Below, in pieces: positions 1-9,438 of a stretch of 64,000 nucleotides of DNA (positions within the stretch are counted from its first letter, which is position 1; each line of letters begins with the position of its first letter). Made by a program: the position numbers and the translations under genes. This DNA comes from an uncultured Vibrio sp. (GTDB taxonomy: Bacteria > Pseudomonadota > Gammaproteobacteria > Enterobacterales > Vibrionaceae): positions 1-64,000 of the forward strand of contig NZ_CANLBV010000005.1 in the NCBI RefSeq assembly GCF_947488985.1. The letters run 5' to 3'. The notes under the pieces are model-generated. The model had not been told where the DNA came from and searched no databases. It saw nothing but the letters and a program-made list of their open reading frames with translations.

Positions 1-21
1 CTGCACAGTATTTAAGCTAAT

Positions 22-1086
22 TTAGACGAAAAAAGTGCTCAAAAAGTCAGGTGATATTGGTTGAAAAAAGAGAAATTTTACAGCCTCAACGCCCGGTTCA
101 AGGCCATGAACCCCTGAAGTCACAATGCGGTCTCCATCACTCAGCCCAGATACAATTTGACGTTTATCATCGATAACAATGGAAACGCTCTCAACAATGC
201 CATCGTTATTAACACGCCATACAGAGACCTCATCGCCATTGGTCATCATTGCTGAGGTGGGTATTTTTGTGGCCGCTGCGAGTGCAGATACCAAATTAAC
301 CGTACCTGACATACCCGGTAAAATACCGACATCACTAGGTCTTTCCATGATCATAGTGACTTTATAAGAGCCTGTTTTTGGATCGGCTTCTGTATCCACT
401 TCTTGAAAAGTGAGACTGTAAGAGTGCTCTGGAAACGCGTCGAATATCATGGTGGCATCGGTCTCAAAGCCTGATGAAAAACGGGTAATCAATTGATCAG
501 GCAGTAAGAAAACCACTTTAAGGATCTGATTGGTTTGAATATTCATCACGCCTTGCTTCGCAGCGATATATTCGTGATTTTCAGCAGGGATGATAGAGAT
601 CGTTCCGTCATAAGGAGCGGCCAAAGTGGTATAACCTAGATTCGCTTTGGCTTGATTAAGCACCGCCCGCGCTGAGTTATGGTTGGCTTTGGCTTGGTCA
701 AAATCTTGCTCAGAGACTACGCGATCTTTTCGCAGTTTGATTGACCGTTGATATTGAACATCAGCAAGTTTAAAATTCGCTCTCGCTTGTTTTTCAAGCA
801 GTTGATACTCGTCGGGATTGAGCGTAGCGAGTGGATCACCTTTGGAAACATCTTGTCCTGATGTGACGTCGATGGTTTGCAATAGGCCTGGGACACGAAA
901 AGCTAAAACGGCTTTATCACCCGCTTCGGTCGTCGCCGGAAAGTCTCGTTCAAAGGCATTGCTGCCCACAGAGACGGTAAAAAGTTTGGCGGGTCTGGAT
1001 TCGGGTTCAGGGACCGGAGGGAGCTCCTTCCCACACCCTGATAACCCAGCTAAGGTCATCATAAGAACTGCGCAGGCTTTGTACAT
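22..1086 (-). CDS. RND efflux periplasmic adaptor (membrane fusion lipoprotein)
   Basis: This is the periplasmic adaptor of a tripartite RND efflux pump, which links an inner-membrane pump to an outer-membrane channel. The N-terminus is a lipoprotein signal with lipobox L15-S-G-C18, so the protein should be anchored to the inner membrane. A biotinyl-lipoyl-like segment (GLLQTIDVTSGQDVSKGD) is followed by an alpha-hairpin rich in Ala/Gln/Lys (about 95-150), a second lipoyl half (LAAPYDGTIS) and beta-barrel domains ending in LPGMSGTV. This order is typical of the family. The last 20 residues are rich in Phe and unlike the usual charged tail. The pump gene would lie beyond the left edge of the window on this strand. 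The family call is firm; the substrate is unknown. Confidence 0.88.
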   Translation of the reverse strand: MYKACAVLMMTLAGLSGCGKELPPVPEPESRPAKLFTVSVGSNAFERDFPATTEAGDKAVLAFRVPGLLQTIDVTSGQDVSKGDPLATLNPDEYQLLEKQARANFKLADVQYQRSIKLRKDRVVSEQDFDQAKANHNSARAVLNQAKANLGYTTLAAPYDGTISIIPAENHEYIAAKQGVMNIQTNQILKVVFLLPDQLITRFSSGFETDATMIFDAFPEHSYSLTFQEVDTEADPKTGSYKVTMIMERPSDVGILPGMSGTVNLVSALAAATKIPTSAMMTNGDEVSVWRVNNDGIVESVSIVIDDKRQIVSGLSDGDRIVTSGVHGLEPGVEAVKFLFFQPISPDFLSTFFV

Positions 1087-1186
1087 TATCGATCATCCAT
1101 ATCTATAAGTATTTTTATAACATAGATTACCCACATGCAACTTACCAGCTATCGCAAGATTTATTCCGGTAAAATTGCTAAAAAAA

Positions 1187-1226
1187 ATAACGGCTTGGGA
1201 TAAACTACCCAAGCCGTTATACGATA
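1187..1226 (-). terminator. Rho-independent terminator of pspABC
   Basis: A 13-bp perfect stem (1187-1199 with 1208-1220) has an 8-nt loop. On the minus strand it is followed by a run of seven T (the A-run at 1181-1187). It sits just after the pspC stop. Confidence 0.85.
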
Positions 1227-1243
1227 CTTTTCCGATACTGAAA

Positions 1244-1630
1244 TTACATCTTCTTAAATTCGCGGTCGACCTTGAAAGTATCAGAGGTCACATAAGCTTC
1301 CATATTGCGGACACTGGACTCTAACTTCTGGAAATCCCCCTCCAACGTGTCCAATAAAGACTCAGCCGTTTGTCCTTTTTCCCAAGGCTTTTGCTTCAAC
1401 GTGTGCTCTTGTTTAGCCTTCATCTCATTGACATATTGAATAGGCTGCTTTTCCAGCATGAAAGTCAGCGCAATATACGCCAGCAATATCAGAAAGCTCC
1501 CACCAAGCAGCGCCGCAGATATCACCAGAATACGAACCAGCCAAACTTCTAGGCCAAAATAGTTCGCTAACCCTGCACATACACCTGATAGCTTGCCTTG
1601 AATGGGATCTCGATACAGATCTCTATTCAT
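1244..1630 (-). CDS. pspC: Phage shock protein C
   Basis: PspC is an inner-membrane protein that, with PspB, senses envelope stress and draws PspA away from PspF. The PspC domain covers about residues 1-60 (LYRDPIQGKLSGVCAGLANYF at its start), with one transmembrane segment at about 28-54. A charged, coiled-coil-like C-terminal tail follows, ending in REFKKM. The length of 128 residues is normal. The start overlaps the end of pspB by 8 bp, so the two are translationally coupled. It is the last gene of the pspABC operon and is followed by a strong terminator. Confidence 0.95.
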   Translation of the reverse strand: MNRDLYRDPIQGKLSGVCAGLANYFGLEVWLVRILVISAALLGGSFLILLAYIALTFMLEKQPIQYVNEMKAKQEHTLKQKPWEKGQTAESLLDTLEGDFQKLESSVRNMEAYVTSDTFKVDREFKKM

Positions 1631-1856
1631 AGTTTCGTCTCCAGTTCGGCGACTCCGCGTCCAGTATTTTTTCTAGCGTTTTCACTCGGTCTTGCATGGA
1701 TTCGGCTTGCGCAGAAAGCTTATGCAGACGTTGAAGATCTGTTTCTGAAAGACCATTGCTGGATTTCTTCTTGCTGCGGTAATGTAAGAATAACCATAGC
1801 GGCGCCACAAAGATTAAGAAGGCAATCAGTGGGCCTGCAATTAGAAAGGTTGACAT
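1623..1856 (-). CDS. pspB: Phage shock protein B
   Basis: PspB is a small inner-membrane partner of PspC in the phage-shock response. Its 77 residues comprise one N-terminal transmembrane helix (about 5-25, FLIAGPLIAFLIFVAPLWLF), a basic stretch (RSKKKSS), and a short coiled-coil with heptad leucines (LQRLHKLSAQAESMQDRV), which is the classic PspB arrangement. It lies 14 bp after pspA and overlaps pspC. Confidence 0.94.
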   Translation of the reverse strand: MSTFLIAGPLIAFLIFVAPLWLFLHYRSKKKSSNGLSETDLQRLHKLSAQAESMQDRVKTLEKILDAESPNWRRNYE

Positions 1857-1870
1857 GGGCTGCTCCTAAA

Positions 1871-2542
1871 TTATTTATCGCGGTTTTCAACTTGTTGCTT
1901 CAATTTCGCCAGTTCTTTTTCAATGTCATCTTGCGCTTGTAACTCTGCGAACTCTTGATCCAGAGATTTTGCATTACCCGTTTTGGCGTAAACATCCGCT
2001 TCAGCTTCCAATTCATCCACTTTACGTGAGAATTGCTCAAACTTCGCCATCGCGTCGCTGGTTTTGCTTGAGTGCAGATGTTTTTGTACATCACGACGAT
2101 TGCTTGCGGCATTATTACGGATCATTAGTGCTTGCTGCTTGGCGCGAGTTTCTTCGATTTTGGTTTCAAGCTTGCCAATCTCACGGGTGAGTTTTTCAAT
2201 GGTTTCATGCACCAAAGTTTGCTCTGTATGAAGGCTCTTAATGATGTCTTCGAGTTTTTGCTTTTCAATCAACGCCGCTCTAGCTAGATCTTCACGCTGC
2301 TTGGTCAACGCCAGCGTCGCTTTATTTTGCCAATCTAGGATCTGTGACTCGATAGCTTCAACTTTACGCGCGAGTTCTTTCTTGTCTGCAATAGCTTTAG
2401 CCGAGTTCGTGCGAACCTCTACCAGTGTGTCTTCCATCTCTTGGATAATCAGGCGAATCATCTTTTCAGGATCTTCAGCCTTATCTAATAGTGAACTAAT
2501 GTTTGAATTTACAATGTCTGCAAAGCGAGAAAAAATACCCAT
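1871..2542 (-). CDS. pspA: Phage shock protein A (ESCRT-III-like membrane protein)
   Basis: PspA has two roles. It binds PspF and silences the operon, and under stress it coats the inner membrane to limit proton leak. The 223 residues are almost entirely alpha-helical coiled coil after an amphipathic N-terminal helix ([20 protein letters not shown]), matching the PspA/IM30/Vipp1 family and its usual length of about 222. It is the first gene of pspABC. A sigma-54-type promoter lies about 110 bp upstream, and pspF is divergent. Confidence 0.97.
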   Translation of the reverse strand: MGIFSRFADIVNSNISSLLDKAEDPEKMIRLIIQEMEDTLVEVRTNSAKAIADKKELARKVEAIESQILDWQNKATLALTKQREDLARAALIEKQKLEDIIKSLHTEQTLVHETIEKLTREIGKLETKIEETRAKQQALMIRNNAASNRRDVQKHLHSSKTSDAMAKFEQFSRKVDELEAEADVYAKTGNAKSLDQEFAELQAQDDIEKELAKLKQQVENRDK

Positions 2543-2650
2543 GGGAAACTCCTTAATGGCAGTGATAACAAATAGTTTTTAAATCGCCGTTTGGATTCTC
2601 AACCACCTGCTCACAAATTTACGTTTGTTGTTAAACCTGCCATAAGTAAT

Positions 2651-2665
2651 CCAAGTTGCGTGCCA
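2651..2665 (-). promoter_or_regulatory. Sigma-54 (-24/-12) promoter for pspA
   Basis: On the minus strand the sequence TGGCACGCAACTTGG matches the sigma-54 consensus TGGCACG-N4-TTGC strongly at -24. At -12 it has TTGG instead of TTGC. It lies about 110 bp upstream of pspA, and PspF, a sigma-54 activator, is encoded next door. The assignment is inferred from motif and context. Confidence 0.7.
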
Positions 2666-2814
2666 ACTTCTTAGCTATTTATTATCAAAGAGTTACAATA
2701 ACATGGTGATTATCCCAACCCATGCTATGATAAATTTAACCAAGTATTGGTAATTTTCACCACCACTTCCTCTGGAGAATGGCGACCAATACGCAAACCA
2801 CACAAGGGCCCGTT

Positions 2815-3837
2815 ATGCAGCAGAATCTTATTGGTGAATCTCCAAGTTTTCTCTCTGTTCTCGATAAAGTGTCTCAGTTAGCCCCAATCGAAAGACCCGT
2901 GCTGATCATTGGTGAGCGAGGGACAGGTAAAGAACTGGTCGCTCAAAGGCTGCATTACCTGTCAAAACGTTGGGATCAACCTTTGATTGCTCTAAACTGC
3001 TCAACACTGAGTGAAGGCTTAATTGACTCTGAGTTATTTGGTCATGAATCTGGCGCGTTTACTGGCTCTAAAGGTCGGCATCAAGGTCGCTTTGAAAGGG
3101 CGGAAGGCGGCACTCTGTTTCTCGACGAATTAGCGACGACCCCTCTAGCCGTTCAAGAAAAGCTCTTGCGCGTGATTGAATACGGCCAATATGAACGTGT
3201 GGGCGGACAAAAAGCACTAAGTGCAAACGTAAGATTGGTGTGCGCGACCAACGCTGACTTGCCTAATATGGCACAAAAAGGCGAGTTCAGACCCGACCTA
3301 TTAGATAGGCTGGCATTTGACGTAATTACTATCCCGCCACTTCGCGAGCGCAAAGAAGACATCACGCTACTCGCAGAGCACTACGCGATCAAAATGTGCC
3401 GTGAATTAGAGCTAGAGTTGTTTGTTGGCTTTGCTCCTTCTGCTGTTGAAGCACTATTAGATTATTCTTGGCCGGGCAATGTGAGAGAGCTTAAAAATGT
3501 CATTGAGCGAGCTATCTACCAGCACGGTAAAAACCCATACCCTATTGAATCTTTAGTATTTAACCCATTTAAAAACGAATGGAATAATGAACAAGATTCG
3601 ACACAAGACGTTGGCAATGCTCCGACTGACAACCATACTTCCTCTGATACTCCGTTTACTTTGCCGCTTGATTATAAAGCATGGCAAGAGCAACAAGACA
3701 TCAAACTGCTTAATCAAGCCTTAAAACAGAGCAAGTACAACCAGAAGCAAACGGCAGAATTGCTGGGGCTAACCTACAACCAATTGCGAGGAATGGTGAG
3801 GAAATATGCGATTGTCGGGCAAGCCAACGATAAATAG
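2815..3837 (+). CDS. pspF: Psp operon transcriptional activator PspF (sigma-54 enhancer binding)
   Basis: PspF is the AAA+ activator that opens sigma-54 promoters of the psp genes. It has no receiver domain and is inhibited by PspA. Visible motifs are Walker A GERGTGKE (about residues 33-40), the sigma-54 contact loop GAFTGS, Walker B GGTLFLDEL, the R-finger region LLDRLAFDV, and a C-terminal Fis-type helix-turn-helix (KYNQKQTAELLGLTYNQLRG). I chose the ATG at 2815 because AGGG lies 6 nt before it and MQQNLIGESPSF matches known PspF N-termini. An in-frame ATG at 2779 has GGAG only 1 nt away and would add 12 residues. The contact loop ends in Ser instead of the usual Ala. Confidence 0.93.
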   Translation: MQQNLIGESPSFLSVLDKVSQLAPIERPVLIIGERGTGKELVAQRLHYLSKRWDQPLIALNCSTLSEGLIDSELFGHESGAFTGSKGRHQGRFERAEGGTLFLDELATTPLAVQEKLLRVIEYGQYERVGGQKALSANVRLVCATNADLPNMAQKGEFRPDLLDRLAFDVITIPPLRERKEDITLLAEHYAIKMCRELELELFVGFAPSAVEALLDYSWPGNVRELKNVIERAIYQHGKNPYPIESLVFNPFKNEWNNEQDSTQDVGNAPTDNHTSSDTPFTLPLDYKAWQEQQDIKLLNQALKQSKYNQKQTAELLGLTYNQLRGMVRKYAIVGQANDK

Positions 3838-3876
3838 CGGTCACTTAGGATTATTATTTGGAGCACAATCAATAAA

Positions 3877-3942
3877 ATGTTAAATTATCCGGATCTTGAG
3901 GCTCTTCTAACACCTCGTTTCGACAAGTATTTCTTTTTATGA
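3877..3942 (+). CDS. Possible 21-residue leader ORF coupled to sapA
   Basis: An ATG-started ORF of 21 codons (MLNYPDLEALLTPRFDKYFF..) ends in a TGA that overlaps the sapA ATG as ATGA. A GGAG lies 13 nt upstream, which is longer than ideal. sapA itself has no clear ribosome site, so translation could reach it by coupling from this ORF. No homolog is recognised; this is speculative. Confidence 0.3.
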   Translation: MLNYPDLEALLTPRFDKYFFL

Positions 3943-5561
3943 AAGCACTAATAAGACTATCACTAAGTATCTGCCTACTGAGCTTTTTAGCAGGGTGTAG
4001 TGAAAGTGTGGATCACACGGAAATCCGTGAAAATGGCTTCACTTATTGCGGTCAAGGTAACCCTAGCACCTTCAATCCTCAACTGGTTGATAGCGGAATT
4101 ACATCAGAATCGCTAAGCCCTCAGATCTTCGATACATTGCTCACTCTTGATCCCATGACTTACCGACCAAAACAGAACTTGGCAACCCGTTGGTCTGTTA
4201 ATAAATCAGGTACAGAATATACATTCAAACTGCGCCCAAATGTTGCGTTCCAGACGACAGACTGGTTCACTCCCACTCGTAGCATGAATGCACAAGATGT
4301 GGTCTTTAGCTTTGAGCGTGTTGTTAACAGTTCAAACCCATTTCATTATGTGGGCGGTGGTCTCTATCCATGGTTTGCAGGCATTGATTTCCAGAATCTG
4401 ATTGTCGATATCAGCGCAGTTGACGACCTCACGGTGAAATTCCAATTAAGTCGCCCAGATAATTCATTTCTCAATAATATCGCTACCAGCTATGCGGTTA
4501 TCCACTCAAAAGAGTATGCCAACCAGCTTATTGCTGCCGACGAAAAAAATGACATCGATTCTAAGCCAGTCGGCACTGGACCGTTCTACTTAGCTGAATA
4601 CCAAATCAACGATCTCGTGCGCTTGAAAAAGAACCCAAATTATTGGAAGGGTGACGTACAAATGGACCAAGTTGTGTTCGACACATCACAGCGTGGAACG
4701 GGCACACTCGCCAAGCTTTTACGTAATGAATGCGACGTATTGAATTCTCCTATTTCAAGTCAAATTCCTGTCATTCAAGATCATGAAGAACTGATGATCA
4801 CAGCGACACCAGCGGTCAATGTATCGTTTATCGCGATCAACACTGAGCACCCAGCACTGAGTGATTCTCGGGTTCGTAAAGCGCTCAACCTAGCGATCAA
4901 TCGCCAGAATATTCTCGATTCTGTTTATTATGGAACCGGAACCAAGGCCTACACATTATTGCCTCCTACCTCTTGGGCGTACCCGAAAGACAATATTCAG
5001 GTTCGTTATGATCGAAATTACGCCATCGCGCTTCTGAAAGAGGCCGGGGTTGAGTCGGGGTTAGAACTTTCTATGTGGGTACCGTTAGAACCTAGAGCTT
5101 ACAACCCAAGTCCGAGAAAAACCGCAGAGTTAATCCAATCGAATTTTGCCGATATCGGCGTCGAATTGAAACTCTATACAGACGATCGATTCGATCGTAC
5201 GCAACTGTCTTCGATAGCCTCAACCGATCTACTGCTTACGGGTTGGATTGGCAACACCGGCGATCCCGATAATTTCTTACGTCCCCTGCTGTCTTGCGGT
5301 TCTGAACGCGCCGGATTGAACGTCTCTATGTGGTGCAATTCTGATTTTGATTTCCTTCTGGATCTCGCCTTAGAAATCAACCAACAAAGACACCGAGTAA
5401 ACTTGTATCGTCAAGCGCAAAATATCCTGAATGAAGAGGTTCCCGTTATACCTCTCGCCCACGGAGTCCAGTTCCGCGTACACGATCGCTCGCTCACTGG
5501 CTTTAAGCAGAGCCCCTTCAATGCTCAGCCTTTTGATCAAGTCACAAGGGAGGTGCACTGA
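3939..5561 (+). CDS. sapA: Peptide ABC transporter substrate-binding protein SapA
   Basis: SapA is the periplasmic solute-binding component of the Sap (sensitivity to antimicrobial peptides) importer, of the SBP_bac_5/DppA family. The 540 residues start with a signal peptide that has a lipobox (L17-A-G-C20), suggesting a lipid-anchored protein. Family hallmarks include FDTLLTLDP, the YTFKLRPNVAF strand, PVGTGPFYLAEY and NPNYWKGD. It is the first gene of sapABCDF and its stop overlaps the sapB start by 1 bp. In enteric bacteria Sap affects resistance to cationic peptides and potassium or putrescine transport; the substrate here is not shown by sequence. Confidence 0.93.
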   Translation: MKALIRLSLSICLLSFLAGCSESVDHTEIRENGFTYCGQGNPSTFNPQLVDSGITSESLSPQIFDTLLTLDPMTYRPKQNLATRWSVNKSGTEYTFKLRPNVAFQTTDWFTPTRSMNAQDVVFSFERVVNSSNPFHYVGGGLYPWFAGIDFQNLIVDISAVDDLTVKFQLSRPDNSFLNNIATSYAVIHSKEYANQLIAADEKNDIDSKPVGTGPFYLAEYQINDLVRLKKNPNYWKGDVQMDQVVFDTSQRGTGTLAKLLRNECDVLNSPISSQIPVIQDHEELMITATPAVNVSFIAINTEHPALSDSRVRKALNLAINRQNILDSVYYGTGTKAYTLLPPTSWAYPKDNIQVRYDRNYAIALLKEAGVESGLELSMWVPLEPRAYNPSPRKTAELIQSNFADIGVELKLYTDDRFDRTQLSSIASTDLLLTGWIGNTGDPDNFLRPLLSCGSERAGLNVSMWCNSDFDFLLDLALEINQQRHRVNLYRQAQNILNEEVPVIPLAHGVQFRVHDRSLTGFKQSPFNAQPFDQVTREVH

Positions 5562-6523
5562 TGTTTTGGTATACATTAAGACGGATAAACTTATTTGTGA
5601 TTACGCTGGCGATTCTGACGTTAGTTGGATTCTCGCTACTTCGTCTTGACCAAACCTCACCTTGGGCAATTCAAGATTTTTGGCCCGGTTGGCTGAGTTA
5701 TATCACAGAACTGTCGGCACTTAACTTTGGTTTAAGCAAGCACGGTGTGCCTATCATTGATGAACTGGCGGTGGTGTTTCCTGCAACTTTAGAACTGTGC
5801 TTCTTTGCTTTTGTACTGGCGTTGTTCATTGGTATTCCTTTTGGCACGATCGCAGGCATGAGACAAGGTAAATTTATCGATACCACCATATCGTTTACCT
5901 CAATGGCTGGTTACTCAGCACCAATATTTTGGCTGGCGCTAATGATGATCATGGTCTTCTCTCTGCACTTTGAGATGTTCCCTGTAGGCGGTCGATATGA
6001 TCTACTTTACGAGATTGAGCATGTTACCGGCTTTGCGATGATTGATGCGTTCTTCTCTGAAGGTCAGTATCGATCGCACGCTCTGCAAAGTGTGATTGAA
6101 CACATGGCGCTACCTTGCTTCGTCTTAGCGCTCGCACCAACAACGCAGGTTATCCGTCTGATGCGCTCCTCGGTGGCTGAAGTCATGAAGCAAAACTACA
6201 TCCGCGCGGCGCGTATCAAAGGCCTATCAACCATAGAGATCGTCACACAGCACGTGTTAAGAAATGCGATACCGCCGATTATTCCTAAGGTCGGTATTCA
6301 GCTATCAAGTATGTTAACCCTCGCGATCATTACCGAGTCTATTTTTAACTGGCCGGGGATTGGACGCTGGTTACTGGATGCGCTTTCCAATCAGGATTAC
6401 GTCTCAATTCAAGCGGGAGTTATTGTCATGGCAACGCTGGTTTTGACGGCAAATATTCTGTCCGATCTATTGGGCGCGACGATCAACCCTCTGGTAAGGA
6501 AGGAATGGTATGCTAACAAATAA
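5561..6523 (+). CDS. sapB: Peptide ABC transporter permease SapB
   Basis: SapB is the first inner-membrane permease of the Sap importer (DppB-type BPD_transp_1). The 320 residues carry an N-terminal transmembrane anchor, a large periplasmic loop and about five further helices. The cytoplasmic EAA loop (AARIKGLSTIEIVTQHVLRN), which docks onto the ATPases, is clear. It overlaps sapA by 1 bp and sapC by 14 bp, typical of stoichiometric co-translation. Confidence 0.94.
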   Translation: MFWYTLRRINLFVITLAILTLVGFSLLRLDQTSPWAIQDFWPGWLSYITELSALNFGLSKHGVPIIDELAVVFPATLELCFFAFVLALFIGIPFGTIAGMRQGKFIDTTISFTSMAGYSAPIFWLALMMIMVFSLHFEMFPVGGRYDLLYEIEHVTGFAMIDAFFSEGQYRSHALQSVIEHMALPCFVLALAPTTQVIRLMRSSVAEVMKQNYIRAARIKGLSTIEIVTQHVLRNAIPPIIPKVGIQLSSMLTLAIITESIFNWPGIGRWLLDALSNQDYVSIQAGVIVMATLVLTANILSDLLGATINPLVRKEWYANK

Positions 6524-7397
6524 TGTCTACCAAGAAGAGCTGATCCCAACCCAGTTTGAGCGTTTCTGCCGCAGCTTTCGTGCCAATAACCTCGCGATGT
6601 TTGGGCTATGGTGTTTAGCTTTCATTATTCTTATCACCATCACTTCGCCTTGGTTGGCCCCGCATGATGCGCAAGAACAAACCGGTCATCTGCTGACCCC
6701 ACCCTCTTGGGATCCAGCCGGAACCGTTGAATATTTCTTAGGTACTGATGATTTGGGTCGAGACATTCTTTCTCGTCTGATTATTGGCTCTCAGCTGACA
6801 TTTGGTGCCGCCGTTGTAATTACCTTTATCGCAGCAGTCATCGGCTGTGTCATTGGCGTACTGGCGGGTATGACGCGGGGATTGCTATCAAGCACACTTA
6901 ACCACTTGCTTGATACCGTCATGTCGATCCCATCGTTACTACTTGCGATTATCTTTGTGGCATTTCTTGGCTTTGGTGAGTTTAATATCTTGCTTGCCTT
7001 ATGTTTAGCACTCATTCCACGCTTCATTCGCTCGGTGTATATTGCCGTTCACGCCGAAGTAGAGAAGGACTATATTCTCGCTTCTCGCCTCGATGGTGCC
7101 AACGACTTCTACCTATTATGGAACTCTATCCTCCCCAATATTCTTACTGTAATTGCACTCGAAGTAACACTGGCTCTGTCGGTTGCCATTCTGGATATCA
7201 CCGCTTTGGGTTTCTTAGGACTCGGAGCTCAAGCACCGAGCACCGAATGGGGCTCCATCTTGGGTGACTCGGTTGAGCTGATTTACCTAGCACCATGGAC
7301 AGTTACCCTACCCGGCCTCGCTATTATGTTTACAGTCATTGTGATTAACCTTGTCGGTGAAGGTGTTCGTCAAGCACTCAATGCAGGAATCGAATAA
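6510..7397 (+). CDS. sapC: Peptide ABC transporter permease SapC
   Basis: SapC is the second permease of the Sap importer (DppC family, 295 residues). It has an N-terminal cytoplasmic segment, a first helix ([15 protein letters not shown]), the motif [20 protein letters not shown] typical of DppC/OppC, and an EAA loop ([20 protein letters not shown]). AAGGAATGGT precedes the ATG, which lies inside the end of sapB. It overlaps sapD by 1 bp. Confidence 0.94.
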   Translation: MLTNNVYQEELIPTQFERFCRSFRANNLAMFGLWCLAFIILITITSPWLAPHDAQEQTGHLLTPPSWDPAGTVEYFLGTDDLGRDILSRLIIGSQLTFGAAVVITFIAAVIGCVIGVLAGMTRGLLSSTLNHLLDTVMSIPSLLLAIIFVAFLGFGEFNILLALCLALIPRFIRSVYIAVHAEVEKDYILASRLDGANDFYLLWNSILPNILTVIALEVTLALSVAILDITALGFLGLGAQAPSTEWGSILGDSVELIYLAPWTVTLPGLAIMFTVIVINLVGEGVRQALNAGIE

Positions 7398-8398
7398 TGC
7401 CGTTACTTGATATTCGACATCTCACCATCGAAATTGAAACGCCTCAAGGTCTGGTTAAAGCGGTAGATCGAATGAGTATTACCCTTAATGAAGGGGAAAT
7501 TCGTGGTCTAGTGGGCGAATCAGGCTCAGGCAAGAGTTTGGTCGCAAAAGCGATCGTAGGGGTTTGTAAAGAAAACTGGAAGGTGTCTGCCGACCGGATG
7601 CGCTTAGGCAATATAGACCTACTGCAACTCACCCCGAAAGAAAGACGTCGCGTGATCACACGTGATATCGCAATGATATTCCAAGAGCCTTCAACCTGTC
7701 TTGATCCCTCCGAAAACGTGGGAAATCAGCTGATTGAAGCCATTCCTTCTCGTTCATTTGAAGGCCGTTGGTGGCAGCGATTTAAATGGCGTAAAACACA
7801 GGCGATTGCGTTACTGCATAAGGTTGGTATCAAAAACCACGCACGCATAATGGACAGCTACTCCTACGAGTTGACGGATGGTGAGTGTCAGAAAGTCATG
7901 ATCGCGATGGCTATTGCTGCCAAGCCAAAAATATTGATTGCCGATGAGCCAACCAATGACTTAGACCCCATCACCCAATCTCAAATTTTGCGTTTGTTGA
8001 GTAGAATGAATCAGATCAATAACACGACCATCATTCTGATTGGCCATGATTTAACCACTATTACTCAATGGGCAAATCGCATTACCGTTATGTATTGTGG
8101 ACAGTCTGTCGAGTCGGCTAACACGCAAAAGCTATTGGACGCGCCTAAGCACCCTTACACAGTCGCACTATTAAAAGCGATGCCAGACTTTAACGATTGG
8201 ATCCCTCACAAAGAGAAACTGCAATCTTTGCCAGGGTCTATTCCACCGCTGCAACATCTTCCAATCGGTTGCAGGCTGGGGCCGCGTTGTCCATACGCAC
8301 AAAGGCAGTGTGTTGAGATCCCTCACACCACAAGGCTCAAAAGCCATAAATTTAACTGTCACTTCCCTCTGAATATGGAGAAGAAAAAGAAATCATGA
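7397..8398 (+). CDS. sapD: Peptide ABC transporter ATP-binding protein SapD
   Basis: SapD is the first ATPase of the Sap importer. Walker A is GESGSGKS and Walker B is [10 protein letters not shown]. The ABC signature is the degenerate ELTDGECQ form that is also seen in enteric SapD, so this is a subfamily trait and not damage. The C-terminal oligopeptide-transporter extension has conserved cysteines ([15 protein letters not shown]). The 333 residues are close to family length. It overlaps sapC by 1 bp and sapF by 4 bp. Confidence 0.94.
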   Translation: MPLLDIRHLTIEIETPQGLVKAVDRMSITLNEGEIRGLVGESGSGKSLVAKAIVGVCKENWKVSADRMRLGNIDLLQLTPKERRRVITRDIAMIFQEPSTCLDPSENVGNQLIEAIPSRSFEGRWWQRFKWRKTQAIALLHKVGIKNHARIMDSYSYELTDGECQKVMIAMAIAAKPKILIADEPTNDLDPITQSQILRLLSRMNQINNTTIILIGHDLTTITQWANRITVMYCGQSVESANTQKLLDAPKHPYTVALLKAMPDFNDWIPHKEKLQSLPGSIPPLQHLPIGCRLGPRCPYAQRQCVEIPHTTRLKSHKFNCHFPLNMEKKKKS

Positions 8399-9177
8399 GT
8401 GCATTATTAGAAGTCAGTAAACTATCCAAAGACTTTACGACACGCTCTGGTCTTTTCCGTAAAAAAATCCATCAGGCGGTAAAACCTGTGAGTTTTACCC
8501 TTGAAGCAGGCCAAACCATTGGTTTTATCGGCCAAAATGGCTCAGGGAAGTCGACATTGGCGCGAATGCTCGCCGGCATGGTTGAACCTACTGGAGGCGA
8601 AATTCGAGTCAACGGTGAGAAACTCGAGCACAAAGACTATTCGACTCGCTGCAAGTTGATCCGAATGATCTTCCAAGATCCGAACACTTCGCTTAACCCA
8701 CGCATTCAGATTGGTCGAATTCTTGAAGGTCCATTGAAGCGAAACACCAACATGTCACCAGAAGCACGGATACGTCGTGTGAAGGACACATTGTTGCGTG
8801 TAGGCCTACTCCCTGAACATGCTTACTTCTATCCGCAGATGCTCGCTGCAGGTCAAAAACAGAGGGTATGCCTGGCTCGCGCATTAATCCTTCAACCATC
8901 GATTATTGTTGCCGACGAAGCGCTGAATGGTTTGGACATGGCAATGCGCTCTCAAATCATAAACCTATTCCTAGAGCTGCAAGAAGAGATGGGCGTGTCG
9001 TTCGTCTACGTATCTCAACACCTTGGTATTGTTAAGCACATCACCGACAAGATCATCGTGATGCACGAAGGTAATGTGGTTGAAAGTGGTGAAACGGATC
9101 AAGTGCTGACCAACCCAACTCACCAAATCACTCAAAGACTGGTTGAGAGCCATTTCTCCAAAGCGCCAAACCACTAG
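8395..9177 (+). CDS. sapF: Peptide ABC transporter ATP-binding protein SapF
   Basis: SapF is the second ATPase of the Sap importer, 260 residues. Walker A is GQNGSGKST, the signature region is [16 protein letters not shown] (LAAGQ in place of LSGGQ, as in other SapF), and Walker B is [12 protein letters not shown]. Its start overlaps the sapD stop (ATGA). It is the last recognised gene of the operon; a small secreted-looking ORF follows after 41 bp. Confidence 0.93.
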   Translation: MSALLEVSKLSKDFTTRSGLFRKKIHQAVKPVSFTLEAGQTIGFIGQNGSGKSTLARMLAGMVEPTGGEIRVNGEKLEHKDYSTRCKLIRMIFQDPNTSLNPRIQIGRILEGPLKRNTNMSPEARIRRVKDTLLRVGLLPEHAYFYPQMLAAGQKQRVCLARALILQPSIIVADEALNGLDMAMRSQIINLFLELQEEMGVSFVYVSQHLGIVKHITDKIIVMHEGNVVESGETDQVLTNPTHQITQRLVESHFSKAPNH

Positions 9178-9218
9178 ACTGATTTCGTTTTTTCACTAGC
9201 CACTAAGAGGGATAACGC

Positions 9219-9386
9219 ATGCTAACAAAAGCTTCAATGCTTCCCCTCTTGCTTGCGGTTGTTTCTTTTAATGCCGTAAGTACACCGCTGACTTGGCTAG
9301 ATAAGTCTTTTGTCGAAAGCGCCTTTGTATCAGTTGATTGGGTACTAACAAAAATACGTTGGCAACAGCTTAGGTGGGATAATTGA
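9219..9386 (+). CDS. 55-residue putative secreted small protein downstream of sapF
   Basis: This ORF has a good ribosome site (AGAGGG at 9206-9211, 7 nt before the ATG). Its N-terminus looks like a Sec signal peptide: KAS, then the hydrophobic MLPLLLAVVSFNAV, with plausible cleavage near residue 21 (AVS/T). The short mature part is rich in Trp (four W) and ends WQQLRWDN. It is co-directional with sapF, 41 bp downstream, and no terminator is seen between them. I do not recognise a family. It could be an exported peptide tied to the Sap system or an independent small gene. Confidence 0.55.
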   Translation: MLTKASMLPLLLAVVSFNAVSTPLTWLDKSFVESAFVSVDWVLTKIRWQQLRWDN

Positions 9387-9438
9387 ATGATAGCGCTGCC
9401 TAAGAAAGGCAACGCTGACTTATGATGTAACGAGAAGA

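Noticed and set aside
7850-7900. SapD as a damaged ATPase because the LSGGQ signature is absent
   Set aside because: ELTDGECQ is the normal form in SapD proteins, so it is a subfamily feature.
9389-9415. Imperfect hairpin after the 55-residue ORF as terminator
   Set aside because: The stem has a mismatch and no T-run follows in either direction.
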